Assembly: GCA_028278205.1 (NCBI GenBank)
Contig: JANQES010000043.1
Coordinates: 108,979 to 172,978, forward strand
From: Rhodothermales bacterium
GTDB taxonomy: Bacteria; Bacteroidota; Rhodothermia; Rhodothermales; Bin80
Reading direction: 5' to 3'
Length of the DNA stretch: 64,000 nt
The first letter of the stretch is position 1, and each line of letters opens with the position of its first letter. Both the position numbers and the translations under genes were made by a program. The notes beneath the pieces are model-generated. The model was not told the origin of the DNA and did not search any database. It saw only the letters and a program-made list of their open reading frames with translations. Positions 7,673-15,592 of this stretch are shown here, piece after piece.

Positions 7673-7698
7673 ATGGTTTTTTAATTCCAAAAAACCAT
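7673..7698. repeat. Perfect palindrome between two small minus-strand ORFs
   Basis: Arms ATGGTTTTTT (7673-7682) and AAAAAACCAT (7689-7698) with a 6-nt loop. It touches the TGA stop of the small ORF 7698-7934 and could end its transcript or be one of the palindromes that commonly abut stop codons here. The stretch 7517-7672 upstream of the precursor holds no gene that I can see. Confidence 0.6.
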
Positions 7699-7934
7699 CA
7701 CAAACGGGCCGCGTCGACTTCGACGATGAAGCCGGCCTCTTTCATGGCGAGGGGCTCGATCTGAAAGACGTTATCACTTTTCAAGGAAGAAGTGTTGACG
7801 AGTTGGAGCAAGCATTTCGCGACTCGATTGATGATCACCTCGCGTTCTGCGAGGAACGTGGTGACGAGGTTGTTTTTTAGGAATAAAATGTTAGATTGAA
7901 TTCGCTTTGGAAGTGCTTGCAGCGACCAAAGCAT
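7698..7934 (-). CDS. Small hypothetical protein, uncertain
   Basis: A 78-residue A/T-rich frame on the minus strand, starting MLWSLQALPKRIQ and ending IVEVDAARL. The amino-acid composition is protein-like in the second half (IINRVAKCLLQLV, IEPLAMKEAGFIVEV), and the stop is followed at once by a palindrome, as with real genes in this window. There is no SD and no recognised family; it may be the remaining 3' part of a longer gene. Being upstream of the RiPP pair on the same strand, it could belong to that locus, but nothing proves it. Confidence 0.3.
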   Translation of the reverse strand: MLWSLQALPKRIQSNILFLKNNLVTTFLAEREVIINRVAKCLLQLVNTSSLKSDNVFQIEPLAMKEAGFIVEVDAARL

Positions 7935-8006
7935 TTTTAACAATCCGCCCGTAGGGCCTGCGAATCAGTGTTCCTACATCGTCAACAACGTAAAAAGGAG
8001 GAAAAC

Positions 8007-8219
8007 ATGAAAATCGAATCAAGCTCAGGGGGCCAGATGGACACGTTCTGGGGCCAGTCTTACGAATCGTATGATGCGGCCGTAGCAGCGGCGGTAGAAG
8101 CAGCGCGCCAGGTGCTTGCCGGCAAGACACTCGAATGGCTCGAAGTGATTGAATTCCGAGGCGGCTTCAATGATGGAAGGCTTCAATACCAGACTGCGAT
8201 CCGCATCGGGTACGCATAG
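8007..8219 (+). CDS. Dodecin-like small flavin-binding protein
   Basis: A 70-residue protein with the dodecin layout: a beta strand, then the helix YESYDAAVAAAVEAARQVL, then two long strands WLEVIEFRGGFNDGRLQYQTAIRIGY. Dodecins assemble into hollow dodecamers that store or buffer flavins in the cytoplasm. The segment EVIEFRGGFNDGR matches the EVVEQ-x-G-x-I-x-x-G part of dodecins only loosely, and the flavin-stacking Trp (the usual SW) is not where expected, although a W is present in FWGQSY and EWLEV. The start is fixed by AGGAGG at 7996-8001, 5 nt before ATG 8007. The gene has its own terminator and faces the nagB gene. Confidence 0.6.
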   Translation: MKIESSSGGQMDTFWGQSYESYDAAVAAAVEAARQVLAGKTLEWLEVIEFRGGFNDGRLQYQTAIRIGYA

Positions 8220-8246
8220 GGCGTTTAGAGCCACTACCTTTCAAAT

Positions 8247-8298
8247 CAAATAGAAAAGGATGTCATTGCCGCGTCGCAATGACATTCTTTTCTATTTG
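8247..8298. terminator. Bidirectional terminator between dodecin-like gene and nagB
   Basis: A 23-bp stem with one G-T type mismatch: left arm 8247-8269, 6-nt loop, right arm 8276-8298. An A-rich left flank and T-rich right flank suit both convergent genes. Confidence 0.85.
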
Positions 8299-8334
8299 AA
8301 GGAACTCCTTGCTGTCTGAGATCATCCCCACGCT

Positions 8335-10284
8335 CTACATCTCATACGTCGTCACGAAGGCCTCGGCGGCGAAGAACTCGGGCAGGCCGAGCTTGTTGAG
8401 CGCTTCGGCGGTGCCGGTGTTGCGGTCGCGGGCGCGTTGCCAGAACTCGCGTTCGTCGTAGGCGCCGGGAAACATGGCGCGGTCTTTCTGGCTCTCGTGC
8501 TTGAAGATGGCCTCGATCTTGCGCGCCAGGTCGGCCTTAGACATGGGCATGAAGACATCGGCCTGGTAGATCTCCCACTCCTGCCACGCGCCGCGATAGA
8601 GCCACACCTTCGGCGGGATGTGCTCGGCGTCGGCGGCGCCCGGTTTTTCGGCATTGAATCGCTTGAGCGCCCGTTCGATGGCATTGTAACACATCCGGTG
8701 CGTACCGTGCGGATCCGAGAGGTCGCCGGCTACGAAGATGTGGTGCGGGCGCAGTTCGGCCAGCAACTCCAAAACGATCTGCACGTCGTCTTCGCCGATG
8801 GGGTTTTTCTTGACCATGCCGGTGTGGTAGAACGGCATGTCGAGGAAGCGCGCGTTTTCGCCCGTCAGTCCCATCACCTCGATGCCGGCCACAGCTTCGG
8901 CGTAGCGGATGCTGGATTTGAGCCGTTGCACCGAATCGAGATCCACCTGCCCAGCTTCTTTATTGACCAGGAAATCCAGGATGTGCTGCTTGCGCGTGTG
9001 GAATTCTTCGAGCGCTTCACCTTCGAGGCCCATCTCCTGATAGCTCATCTCGACAAAGCCGAGGTAGCGTCGCACGTCGGCGTCGAAGACCGCCACCGAG
9101 CCGTTGGTCATGTAGGCAACGATGACGTCGTTGTCGTTGCGGACGAGCTTGTCGAGCATCCCGCCCATCGAGATCACGTCGTCGTCCGGGTGCGGGCTGA
9201 AGAGAATGACGCGCTCGTTTTGGGGAAGGCCGTCTCGGTAGACGATGCGTTTGCGCAGATCCTCAAAGACCCGCAGGCACAGCTCGTCGATGTCTGGATA
9301 GGCGTAGACGAGGCTGTGGAGGTGGTTGCTGTGGAAGTCGGCGGTGTCGAGGCGCAGGACGGCTTTGTCGAGTTTTTCCGAGAGCCAGATGATGGCGCGC
9401 TTGGCCATGGGCAGGTCCCAGTCGAGATCGCGGACGAGCCACGGCGTCTTCTCGCGGGTGAGGCCGCTGGCAGCGGCGCGGTCTACGTAAAACGTGGTGT
9501 TGGGATGCTTTTGCAGATACGACGCCGTCACCTCCTCGCTCATCGGCTCTTCGACGGCGCGTTTGATGATGCCGGACTTGTGCTCGCCCGTCGCCATCAG
9601 GATGACCTCGCGGGCGTCGAGGATGGTGCCGACGCCCATCGTGAGGGCTTCGCGCGGCACGTTTTCATCGCCGAAAAAGTCGCTGGCGGCGTCTTTTCGG
9701 GTGATTTCGTCGAGGATCACGGGCCGGGTGCGCGTCTTCGGTCCGGAGCCCGGCTCGTTGAATCCGATGTGGCCGCTCCGCCCGATGCCGAGCAAAATCA
9801 GATCCAGCCCGCCGGCTCTCTCGATAGCAAGTTCGTAGCCGATACAGTAGGCCTCGACCTCCGCCGGCGGCAGGTCGCCGCGCGGGATGTGGATGTTGGC
9901 TTCGGGGATGTTGACGTGCTTGAAAAAATTCTCCCGCATAAACCGATGATAGCTCTGGAGGCCGTCCGGCTGCATCGGATAATATTCGTCGAGGTTGAAC
10001 GTGACGACGCGGGAGAAGTCGAGCCCTTCGTCACGGTGCATCCGGATCAGGTTTTCATAGACGCCGATGGGTGTCGAGCCGGTGGGCAAGCCCAGCACCG
10101 TGCCCTCGCCCACGGCATTGCGCGAGTCGATCAGCGTGGCAATACGACGCGCCACCTGATAGGCCATCTGGCCCGGTTCGTCAAAGATTAGCACGGGGAC
10201 GTTTTCGCGCTGGGTGCCTTCGTAGGCATGACGCCCGGCGCGGGAGTTCGTAGAACGCTCTGCAGTATCAGCAAAAGAGGCCAT
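8335..10284 (-). CDS. nagB: Glucosamine-6-phosphate deaminase fused to PIG-L/LmbE deacetylase domain
   Basis: A 649-residue two-domain enzyme. The N-terminal part is NagB: GLPTGSTPIGVYENL binds phosphate, NLDEYY carries the catalytic Asp, and GIGRSGHIGFNEPG the His-containing loop. It converts glucosamine-6-phosphate to fructose-6-phosphate plus ammonia. From about residue 395 a PIG-L/LmbE zinc hydrolase follows, with SPHPDDDVISMGG as the metal site and DPHGTHRMCY later. Such fusions are known in Bacteroidota; the second domain probably removes an acyl group from a related amino sugar. The frame is open for 36 codons upstream, but that part is made of the CACCAAAA-type array, so MASFADTAE at 10284 is taken as start. 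No SD is visible. Confidence 0.93.
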   Translation of the reverse strand: MASFADTAERSTNSRAGRHAYEGTQRENVPVLIFDEPGQMAYQVARRIATLIDSRNAVGEGTVLGLPTGSTPIGVYENLIRMHRDEGLDFSRVVTFNLDEYYPMQPDGLQSYHRFMRENFFKHVNIPEANIHIPRGDLPPAEVEAYCIGYELAIERAGGLDLILLGIGRSGHIGFNEPGSGPKTRTRPVILDEITRKDAASDFFGDENVPREALTMGVGTILDAREVILMATGEHKSGIIKRAVEEPMSEEVTASYLQKHPNTTFYVDRAAASGLTREKTPWLVRDLDWDLPMAKRAIIWLSEKLDKAVLRLDTADFHSNHLHSLVYAYPDIDELCLRVFEDLRKRIVYRDGLPQNERVILFSPHPDDDVISMGGMLDKLVRNDNDVIVAYMTNGSVAVFDADVRRYLGFVEMSYQEMGLEGEALEEFHTRKQHILDFLVNKEAGQVDLDSVQRLKSSIRYAEAVAGIEVMGLTGENARFLDMPFYHTGMVKKNPIGEDDVQIVLELLAELRPHHIFVAGDLSDPHGTHRMCYNAIERALKRFNAEKPGAADAEHIPPKVWLYRGAWQEWEIYQADVFMPMSKADLARKIEAIFKHESQKDRAMFPGAYDEREFWQRARDRNTGTAEALNKLGLPEFFAAEAFVTTYEM

Positions 10285-10311
10285 CGGTACGGCGAGGGGG
10301 TTGGGTGAGGG

Positions 10312-10411
10312 TGAGTGTTGGGGTGTTATGGTGTTATGGTTTTTTAGTGTTTTAGTTGGGTGATGCAAAGAACTAAAACACCAAAACACCAAAACACTAT
10401 AACACCAAAAT
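10312..10411. repeat. Short-word inverted array (GTGTTTTAG / GTGTTATGG words)
   Basis: Left arm: GTGTTATG twice, then GTGTTTTAG. Right arm: CACCAAAA three times, then CACTATAACACC. They are inverted copies of one 8-9 bp word around a short loop. It lies just upstream of nagB. The same word makes the array at 16725-16811. Next to it, 10443-10492 forms a 13-bp stem (TCATCGGCGGTGA with its complement) that could end the upstream gene. Confidence 0.8.
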
Positions 10412-10541
10412 ACGCCACCGGCGTGAAGCCAGTATTACGCCGTCATCGGCGGTGATGTGCCCCGGCGCTCCGGAGCCCCTCACCGCCGATGAGAACCCAT
10501 AGTACACGCTATGCCTCGCCGATACGTAGCGTGCGTTTCGA

Positions 10542-11315
10542 TTAATTATTGACGAACTGCCTCATGGGCTTTAGTTCTTGTACAACCCACTCTGAGTACC
10601 ACTCTGATGTATCTTCTTTCGTATGATTGGCATGGACCGCAACAATAGAATAATAGAATGCCTTGCCCTCTTTCTCAACGCGAATCATGTAGAGATCTTT
10701 CGTTCTCACCTCCACGCCTTCCAGATTGTCCAGGGGTTCTCCGGCCTCATCCGTTATGTCAAAGGTCCCCCCGGATACTTCAATATGAAAGGGATACTTA
10801 AAACCTTCGATATCTTTTGTGCTCTTCCTGGCGCCAAAGGGTTTGAGTTGAAAGACTTTAGCAACGCGGTCAGATCCTAGTTGATTGAAGAGATCATCAG
10901 GTAAGTTTACGATGCTCACTCTACCGACCGCTTTCGTTGTCGTATCCGTTTCAAATATCACCGGATAGGCATCCAAATTTAGCCGGTTTAATCGTAAATT
11001 ACGCTGGCCATTTTCTTCGGATCTCGTCGTAATGGCCACGGCGGGTTGCACGTCAAAAACGACGTTGTTTAACAAAAGGATAAAACCGGCTAGAATGGCT
11101 GCAGACCCGCCAAATTTCATCGCGCCGAGCTTGAATGCATTTTCATCCTCAGCACTGCCAAGCAATTTGTACAAAATAACCGCAAATGCTAAGGAGAAAA
11201 AGAGCGTGGTGAGTTGATTGTTTTGAATGATGATTTGAAACAGAGTGCCGCCAAGAACACCTGCTACGATCAAGCAAATCACCACAATGTTTTCGAGCTT
11301 GTCCTGATTTTTCAT
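10542..11315 (-). CDS. Hypothetical inner-membrane protein
   Basis: A 257-residue protein with three hydrophobic segments in the first 110 residues (VVICLIVAGVLGGTLFQIII, TTLFFSLAFAVILYKLL, SAAILAGFILLLNNVVF) and a hydrophilic domain of about 145 residues after them. That domain carries regular strand-like blocks (GRVSIVNLP, EVSGGTFDI, FYYSIVAVHANH). No family is recognised. The start at 11315 is chosen because GAGGA lies just upstream and it gives a normal N-terminus; an ATG at 11411 would add 32 unlikely residues. The gene is A/T-richer than its neighbours, suggesting later acquisition. Confidence 0.7.
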   Translation of the reverse strand: MKNQDKLENIVVICLIVAGVLGGTLFQIIIQNNQLTTLFFSLAFAVILYKLLGSAEDENAFKLGAMKFGGSAAILAGFILLLNNVVFDVQPAVAITTRSEENGQRNLRLNRLNLDAYPVIFETDTTTKAVGRVSIVNLPDDLFNQLGSDRVAKVFQLKPFGARKSTKDIEGFKYPFHIEVSGGTFDITDEAGEPLDNLEGVEVRTKDLYMIRVEKEGKAFYYSIVAVHANHTKEDTSEWYSEWVVQELKPMRQFVNN

Positions 11316-11538
11316 GGTTTCCTCGACAATAAAATGTGTGAAGGAAGAAAGACAGAAATGGATGAAGATGTCCTCGGCTTCATCCGGCGCGCCTGCACAC
11401 GTAAAACTCATGCGTAGCGGTTGAACAAGGCGCGCTGCCGGTTGAGCAAACAGACGACCCTCTATGTATATAGGCGAAAAAAACGGTTGGAATCACTCAT
11501 CCTCTCGAACTTTTTTCAACAGAACGGAACGAAGGACG

Positions 11539-13338
11539 TCACCGGACGATGAGAATTTGCTGCACACGCTGCGCCGCTTCTGTACGCAAGACACAAAGAT
11601 AAATCCCGCTTGAAAGCGTCGTGCCGTCGAGGCGAACCCGGTGGATGCCCGGCGCGTGGCGGCCCTGCGCCAGCGTCGCCACGGCCCGCCCCAGCACGTC
11701 GTAGACCACGAGCGAAACGTCCGCGCCCCGATCCATCTCGAACGTGACGACGGCTTCGTCGCGCGTCGGGTTGGGGTACACCGGATCGAGGCGCAACGAC
11801 GGCAACGACACTTCGGAGGCGACGGCGGTAGCCATGCCGGTGGAGACGGCCTCGGTGGCGCCGGACGGCAGGCCGAGCTTGCTCAAGGCGATCACCCGGT
11901 AATAGACCGGCGCGTCCGGAGCCGAGGCGAATTCCTCGATGAACACCGTCGCGCTCTGATCAACGACGGCGAACAGATCTTCGGCCTGCGCCGGGTCGGG
12001 CGGCGCACCCTCGCGGCGAAAGACGGCGTAGCCGCGCAGCGGATCGGAGGTGGCGCCGGTGGACGGCGTCCACATCAGCGTCGCCAGAAACACAGCGCCG
12101 GATTCGCTGAAATCGAGCGCCAGATTGCCGGGCGTCGAGGGCGCGGCGGCCTCGAAACGATGCGGCATAGCCGCCGGCAGCGACGGATGCGGATACCGGC
12201 TGCCGATCAACGCGGCGTGCTCCATCAAATGATCGTACCGAAAAATGACCTGCCCCTCGGCCCCGGCATCACGGGCAGCATCGATCTGAAGCGGCAGATC
12301 GCCGGCAGGAAAGCGGCCTTCGGAGGGCTTGTAGGCGGCCATCCCGGCAAAGATGGGCCGGAGGTTCGAGGCCGCCTCCCAATCCTGAATCAGCCAGTCG
12401 AAATCGGGCGAGGGAAAGGTGTTGCTGCCTTCGGGCGCGGTGCCGATGCTGAAGTAGATTTGCGGGGCGAGGTAGTCATGCACACCGTCTTGCAGCCAGC
12501 GGCGACTCTCCTGAAACACGTCGCTGAACGCCCAGAGCGCCGGCCACATGCCGTTATTCTCATAATTGCCGATAGGCGCCGAGCCCACCTTTACCCAGGG
12601 TTTGACGGCCAGGATAGCGGGATACACCTCGCGGACGAACTGCGTCACGTTGTCGCGCCGCCAGTCGTCGATGTTGGCGAAGCCCCGACTGTCGAACTGA
12701 AAACGCGTCCCGTCGCCGTCGAGGCCGCCTTGCGGGTAGCGGATGAAATCGAAGTGGACGGCATCGACGTCGTAGTTTTCGACGACCTCCAGCACGTTGC
12801 CGATGAGCCAGGCGCGGGCGTCCGGGCTGGACGGATCGATCCAGAGGTTGCTGCCCTCGGCGATGACCCATCCGGGATGAGCATACGCCACGTGCGCCGG
12901 ATCCTCGACCATTTCGAAAGCGGCCAGGGTGCTGGCGTCGCTCACGCGGAAGACATTGATCCAGGCATGCACCTCCATGCCGAGGCGGTGCGCTTCTTCG
13001 AGCGCCACCGCCAGCGGATCGTAGCCCGGATCCTGCCCCGCCCCCAGCGGCTTCTCCGACCACGGCAGGCGCTGGCTCGGATACAGGGCATCGCCCCGCG
13101 CGACGGCCTGAAAGATAAACGTGTTGATCCCCACCTGATGCGCGTCCCGAATCCGCTGGCGCAACGCCTCGGGCTGCGATGCGGGGTCGCTCCCAAAGGC
13201 AGGCCAGCCGCCATCGCGCAACACCGTGGCGAACCACACGGCCCGCGTCTCGAACAACGGCGCCTGCGCCTGCGCCGGAGCGAGCAGCAGAAAACCGAAC
13301 ACGAACGCGATCAACAAAAACAGACGCTTCATCGTCAT
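11539..13338 (-). CDS. Secreted GHL10-like glycosidase with FnIII-like and type IX sorting domains
   Basis: A 599-residue exported protein. Residues 1-25 are a signal peptide (LFLLIAFVFGFLLLAPAQAQ). The main domain matches the glycosyl-hydrolase-like 10 family (DUF187): TRAVWFATVLRDGG at the start, GMEVHAWINVFRV, VHFDFIRYPQGG and APQIYFSIG are typical TIM-barrel blocks. Around residues 400-510 a fibronectin-III-like region follows (TPGNLALDFSESG, YYRVIALSKLGLPS). The last 75 residues form a type A C-terminal sorting domain: PVYPNPTRDEAVVTFEM, VVYDVLGRAVATL, LSSGIYLCVLRT. This sends the protein out through the type IX system. The substrate is probably a cell-wall or other glycan; this is inferred from the family. 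Confidence 0.88.
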   Translation of the reverse strand: MTMKRLFLLIAFVFGFLLLAPAQAQAPLFETRAVWFATVLRDGGWPAFGSDPASQPEALRQRIRDAHQVGINTFIFQAVARGDALYPSQRLPWSEKPLGAGQDPGYDPLAVALEEAHRLGMEVHAWINVFRVSDASTLAAFEMVEDPAHVAYAHPGWVIAEGSNLWIDPSSPDARAWLIGNVLEVVENYDVDAVHFDFIRYPQGGLDGDGTRFQFDSRGFANIDDWRRDNVTQFVREVYPAILAVKPWVKVGSAPIGNYENNGMWPALWAFSDVFQESRRWLQDGVHDYLAPQIYFSIGTAPEGSNTFPSPDFDWLIQDWEAASNLRPIFAGMAAYKPSEGRFPAGDLPLQIDAARDAGAEGQVIFRYDHLMEHAALIGSRYPHPSLPAAMPHRFEAAAPSTPGNLALDFSESGAVFLATLMWTPSTGATSDPLRGYAVFRREGAPPDPAQAEDLFAVVDQSATVFIEEFASAPDAPVYYRVIALSKLGLPSGATEAVSTGMATAVASEVSLPSLRLDPVYPNPTRDEAVVTFEMDRGADVSLVVYDVLGRAVATLAQGRHAPGIHRVRLDGTTLSSGIYLCVLRTEAAQRVQQILIVR

Positions 13339-13449
13339 GGTTGGAGTTTGACATCGGGAAGGGTGAAAGATAGAAGATCGTAGGCTGAGAAGAGTGAATC
13401 ACGCTTGAATCACAGATCGTATATTTGCCAGGAAAACCTGGAGATGCCC

Positions 13450-14022
13450 ATGCGCCTTAGCCTTTATTTCGACCACCCCTTCACCAGAGACCGCTTGCTT
13501 GAGGCCATGGAGGCGGTGGCCGCCGAACTCAGGGGCGAGCCGGTGGCCCTCGTCGAGGTGCATCGGCAGGCGCTGGTGGATAAGAATTATCCCGAAGAAG
13601 CCTACGAAGCGCGGTGGGAAGCCCCCGGCGTCGTCTATACCGCAGAGGCCCGCTGCGGCATCGGCAACCCGCGCGACGGCTGGGGCTACGACATGCGCTA
13701 CGCCCTGACCGTAGAAACCCCCGACGAAACCGTCCGCTTTACGATGTCCGACGGCGTGGCCGGTCCACCCCATCCCAAAGAAGGCCCTTTCCGATTGGAA
13801 ACAACAAACCCTTCGCACTTCGACTGCATTCATCAGGTGCTGGCTCGCTTTCTCGAAGGAGATCGCACCCTGGCCGACTACCCCGCCGCGCTCAACGTCG
13901 AAGCCGCGCTCGAAGCCGGCCACCCTGCTTTTGCCCGCCTCCTTTTCGAACGTGCCCGCGCGCGCGGCCTCGTCGATGAGTACTGGTGGAACTATTTGCA
14001 AGAGCTTGAGGGCAAGCTTTAG
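13450..14022 (+). CDS. Conserved-looking hypothetical protein
   Basis: A 190-residue soluble protein beginning MRLSLYFDHPFTRDRLLEAM. No signal peptide or membrane segment is visible. It has an acidic, mixed alpha/beta composition with WGYDMRYALTVETPDETVRF in the middle and a helical C-terminus (ALEAGHPAFARLLFERARARG, then YWWNYLQELEGKL). I do not recognise the family. Start: GGAG at 13440-13443 is 6 nt before ATG 13450; the ATG at 13444 is too close to it. It is divergent from the glycosidase gene, with 111 bp between them. Confidence 0.7.
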   Translation: MRLSLYFDHPFTRDRLLEAMEAVAAELRGEPVALVEVHRQALVDKNYPEEAYEARWEAPGVVYTAEARCGIGNPRDGWGYDMRYALTVETPDETVRFTMSDGVAGPPHPKEGPFRLETTNPSHFDCIHQVLARFLEGDRTLADYPAALNVEAALEAGHPAFARLLFERARARGLVDEYWWNYLQELEGKL

Positions 14023-14055
14023 GTACCATCACAAACCTTCTGAAGGGTATGGAAA

Positions 14056-14150
14056 GTGTAAAACATGAAACGTGAGGGTGCCACGGGAAACGGTGAAGCG
14101 AAGCGCCCTCACGTTTCACGTTTACTTCGTCAGTCGCTTTGCTCGTGTCA
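14056..14150. repeat. Short-word inverted array (ACGTGA / TCACGTTT words) with shared loop word
   Basis: The left arm AACATGAAACGTGAGGG is matched by the right arm CCCTCACGTTTCACGTTT. It is followed by ACTTCGTCAGTCGCTTTGCT and CGTGTCACGA, a string that also appears at 15535, 26205, 42508 and 62128. It starts about 30 bp after the stop of the preceding gene. Confidence 0.75.
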
Positions 14151-14257
14151 CGAGAGAGCATCCTGCACGTTCTCTGTCACCGTATCTAGAAGGTAAATCA
14201 ACCCATTCCAAGAGCTTAATTTCGCAGAAAACAGACAAAGGCCACCTGAGGATTTAC

Positions 14258-14286
14258 TTGAACCAGCGTTACATTTTCCGTATATT
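14258..14286 (+). promoter_or_regulatory. Probable sigma-70-type promoter
   Basis: TTGAAC (14258-14263), a 17-nt spacer, then TATATT (14281-14286). It would give a leader of about 155 nt for the gene at 14449. The rest of 14150-14448 shows no gene. Confidence 0.45.
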
Positions 14287-14448
14287 CGTGCGCTGTAAGA
14301 GCCACTTCTAGTCTCGTGCTGCCCCCGGCAGGCTCAGCAACTCTTCTCGCGAAGGCGACTTTAGCATCCCCCCAAGCATTGCTATTGCTCGTACCTTGCG
14401 CGTGAGTGGGTTCTACGTCCCCTTCCATCAACCAACCCGTGATGCAGT

Positions 14449-15225
14449 ATGGCACAGGCAACAAGGATCCTTTTTGTCGCTGGAGAGGTCGAGCCTTTTG
14501 CGAAAGTATCGGATACGGCAACGCTCGTTCGCAAGCTTCCGGAATACCTTCAGGAAAGCGGCGACTTTGAAACCCGCATCATGATGCCTCGCTACGGCAC
14601 CATCAGTGAGCGTAAAAACCGCCTGCACGAAGTCATCCGGCTTTCAGGCACCGCCATCCCGATGGGCACCGACGTAGAAACACTGAAAGTGAAAGTAGCT
14701 TCCATCCCTGGGATTCGCTTGCAGGTCTACTTCATGGACAACGTCCATTTCTTCAAGCGCAAAGGATTGCATCTCGACAAACAAGGTCAACTCTTCGACG
14801 ATAATGCCGAGCGGGCGCTCTTCTTCGGGCGGTCAGTCATCGAAACCCTGCGTAAGCTTCAGTGGAAACCCGACGTCATCCACGCCTTCGGCTGGATCAG
14901 CGGGCTGCTGCCGCTGTTGATCCAAACCGAATATGCCGCCGAAGAACTCTTCGAAAACACGAGAGTCATCTACACGCCGGACGGCATCGACGCCCAGGCT
15001 GAACTCACAGGCGATCTGATCGACAAGATGGACCTGTCGGTCAACGGCGAGGCGAGCGGGCTCGAACTCAGCGAGGTCGGCCTGAAATATGCCCACGCCC
15101 ACGCCTTCCCACCCTCGATGGAACCAGCCCTGGACAACGCGGTGCAGTTCAGCGAGGAACTCGAAGAGATGACGCAGCAAGCCATCACCCTCTACGAAAC
15201 CATGCTCAGCGAGGTGGTCGTCTGA
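14449..15225 (+). CDS. Glycogen/starch synthase-like protein (GT5 catalytic N-domain only)
   Basis: A 258-residue protein that matches the N-terminal Rossmann half of glycogen synthase: ILFVAGEVEPFAKVSDTATLV corresponds to the ADP-glucose-binding region, in which the usual KTGGL is changed to KVSDT. Later blocks are QVYFMDNVHFFKRKGL, KPDVIHAFGWISGLLPLL and a short STPDGI-like segment. The C-terminal GT-B half is absent, and the gene ends cleanly at its own terminator, so this is the short form found in many Bacteroidota next to DUF4270 genes rather than a truncated gene. Catalytic activity is doubtful because the Lys-x-Gly-Gly motif is altered. A good promoter lies at 14258-14286. Confidence 0.8.
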   Translation: MAQATRILFVAGEVEPFAKVSDTATLVRKLPEYLQESGDFETRIMMPRYGTISERKNRLHEVIRLSGTAIPMGTDVETLKVKVASIPGIRLQVYFMDNVHFFKRKGLHLDKQGQLFDDNAERALFFGRSVIETLRKLQWKPDVIHAFGWISGLLPLLIQTEYAAEELFENTRVIYTPDGIDAQAELTGDLIDKMDLSVNGEASGLELSEVGLKYAHAHAFPPSMEPALDNAVQFSEELEEMTQQAITLYETMLSEVVV

Positions 15226-15346
15226 GAAACCGGTACTGAGAAAATTGTGTGGATGGTCGATTGTGGAGGGTCAATGGGAGCACCCACCTGAAACAAATCG
15301 TGCCTACCGCCTTTCTTCTGACCGGTAGCGTGTTTTTCATCCCACG

Positions 15347-15381
15347 AAAACCCCATCGACGCTACGTCGCGTGGGGTTTTT
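15347..15381 (+). terminator. Rho-independent terminator
   Basis: AAAACCCCA pairs with TGGGGTTTT around a CGACG/CGTCG inner stem, ending in TTTTT at 15377-15381. It lies 120 bp after the glycogen synthase-like gene. Confidence 0.8.
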
Positions 15382-15387
15382 GCTTTA

Positions 15388-15428
15388 ATGAATTTTGACT
15401 CATGAATTTTGACGGGGTCAAAATTCAT
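15388..15428. repeat. Compound minimal ATGAATTTTGAC element
   Basis: Two direct copies of ATGAATTTTGAC (15388-15399 and 15402-15413), then GGG and the inverted arm (15417-15428). The second and third parts form a 27-bp palindrome of the same shape as that at 621-647. It follows the terminator tail. Confidence 0.9.
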
Positions 15429-15482
15429 AAGGGGTATACGAATTGCCCGGTGAAACGCGTTTACCTACCTGATCTACTGAAT

Positions 15483-15581
15483 GTGTGAAACGTGAGGCTG
15501 CCTCGCCAAAACGTTTCTAAAAGCACCCTCACGTTTACTTCGTGAGTCGCTTCGCTCGTCTCACGTTTTACGTTTCACGAG
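15483..15581. repeat. Short-word inverted array (AAACGTGAG / CTCACGTTT)
   Basis: GTGAAACGTGAGG on the left; CCCTCACGTTTACTTC, GTCTCACGTTTTACGTTTCACG on the right in two blocks. It is the same word family as 14056-14150 and 51580-51618, and it ends 12 bp before the DUF4270 start codon. Confidence 0.75.
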
Positions 15582-15592
15582 CCCTTCCCTCT

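Noticed and set aside
7438..7674. Small frame overlapping the RiPP precursor upstream
   Set aside because: It overlaps the precursor in another frame, has no SD and a random-looking Cys/Arg/Ser composition; the precursor frame has a perfect SD and repeated motif.
8437..10191. Very long plus-strand frame opposite nagB
   Set aside because: It is the antisense shadow of NagB/PIG-L (Val/Asp/His/Arg-rich); no start signal or recognised domain.
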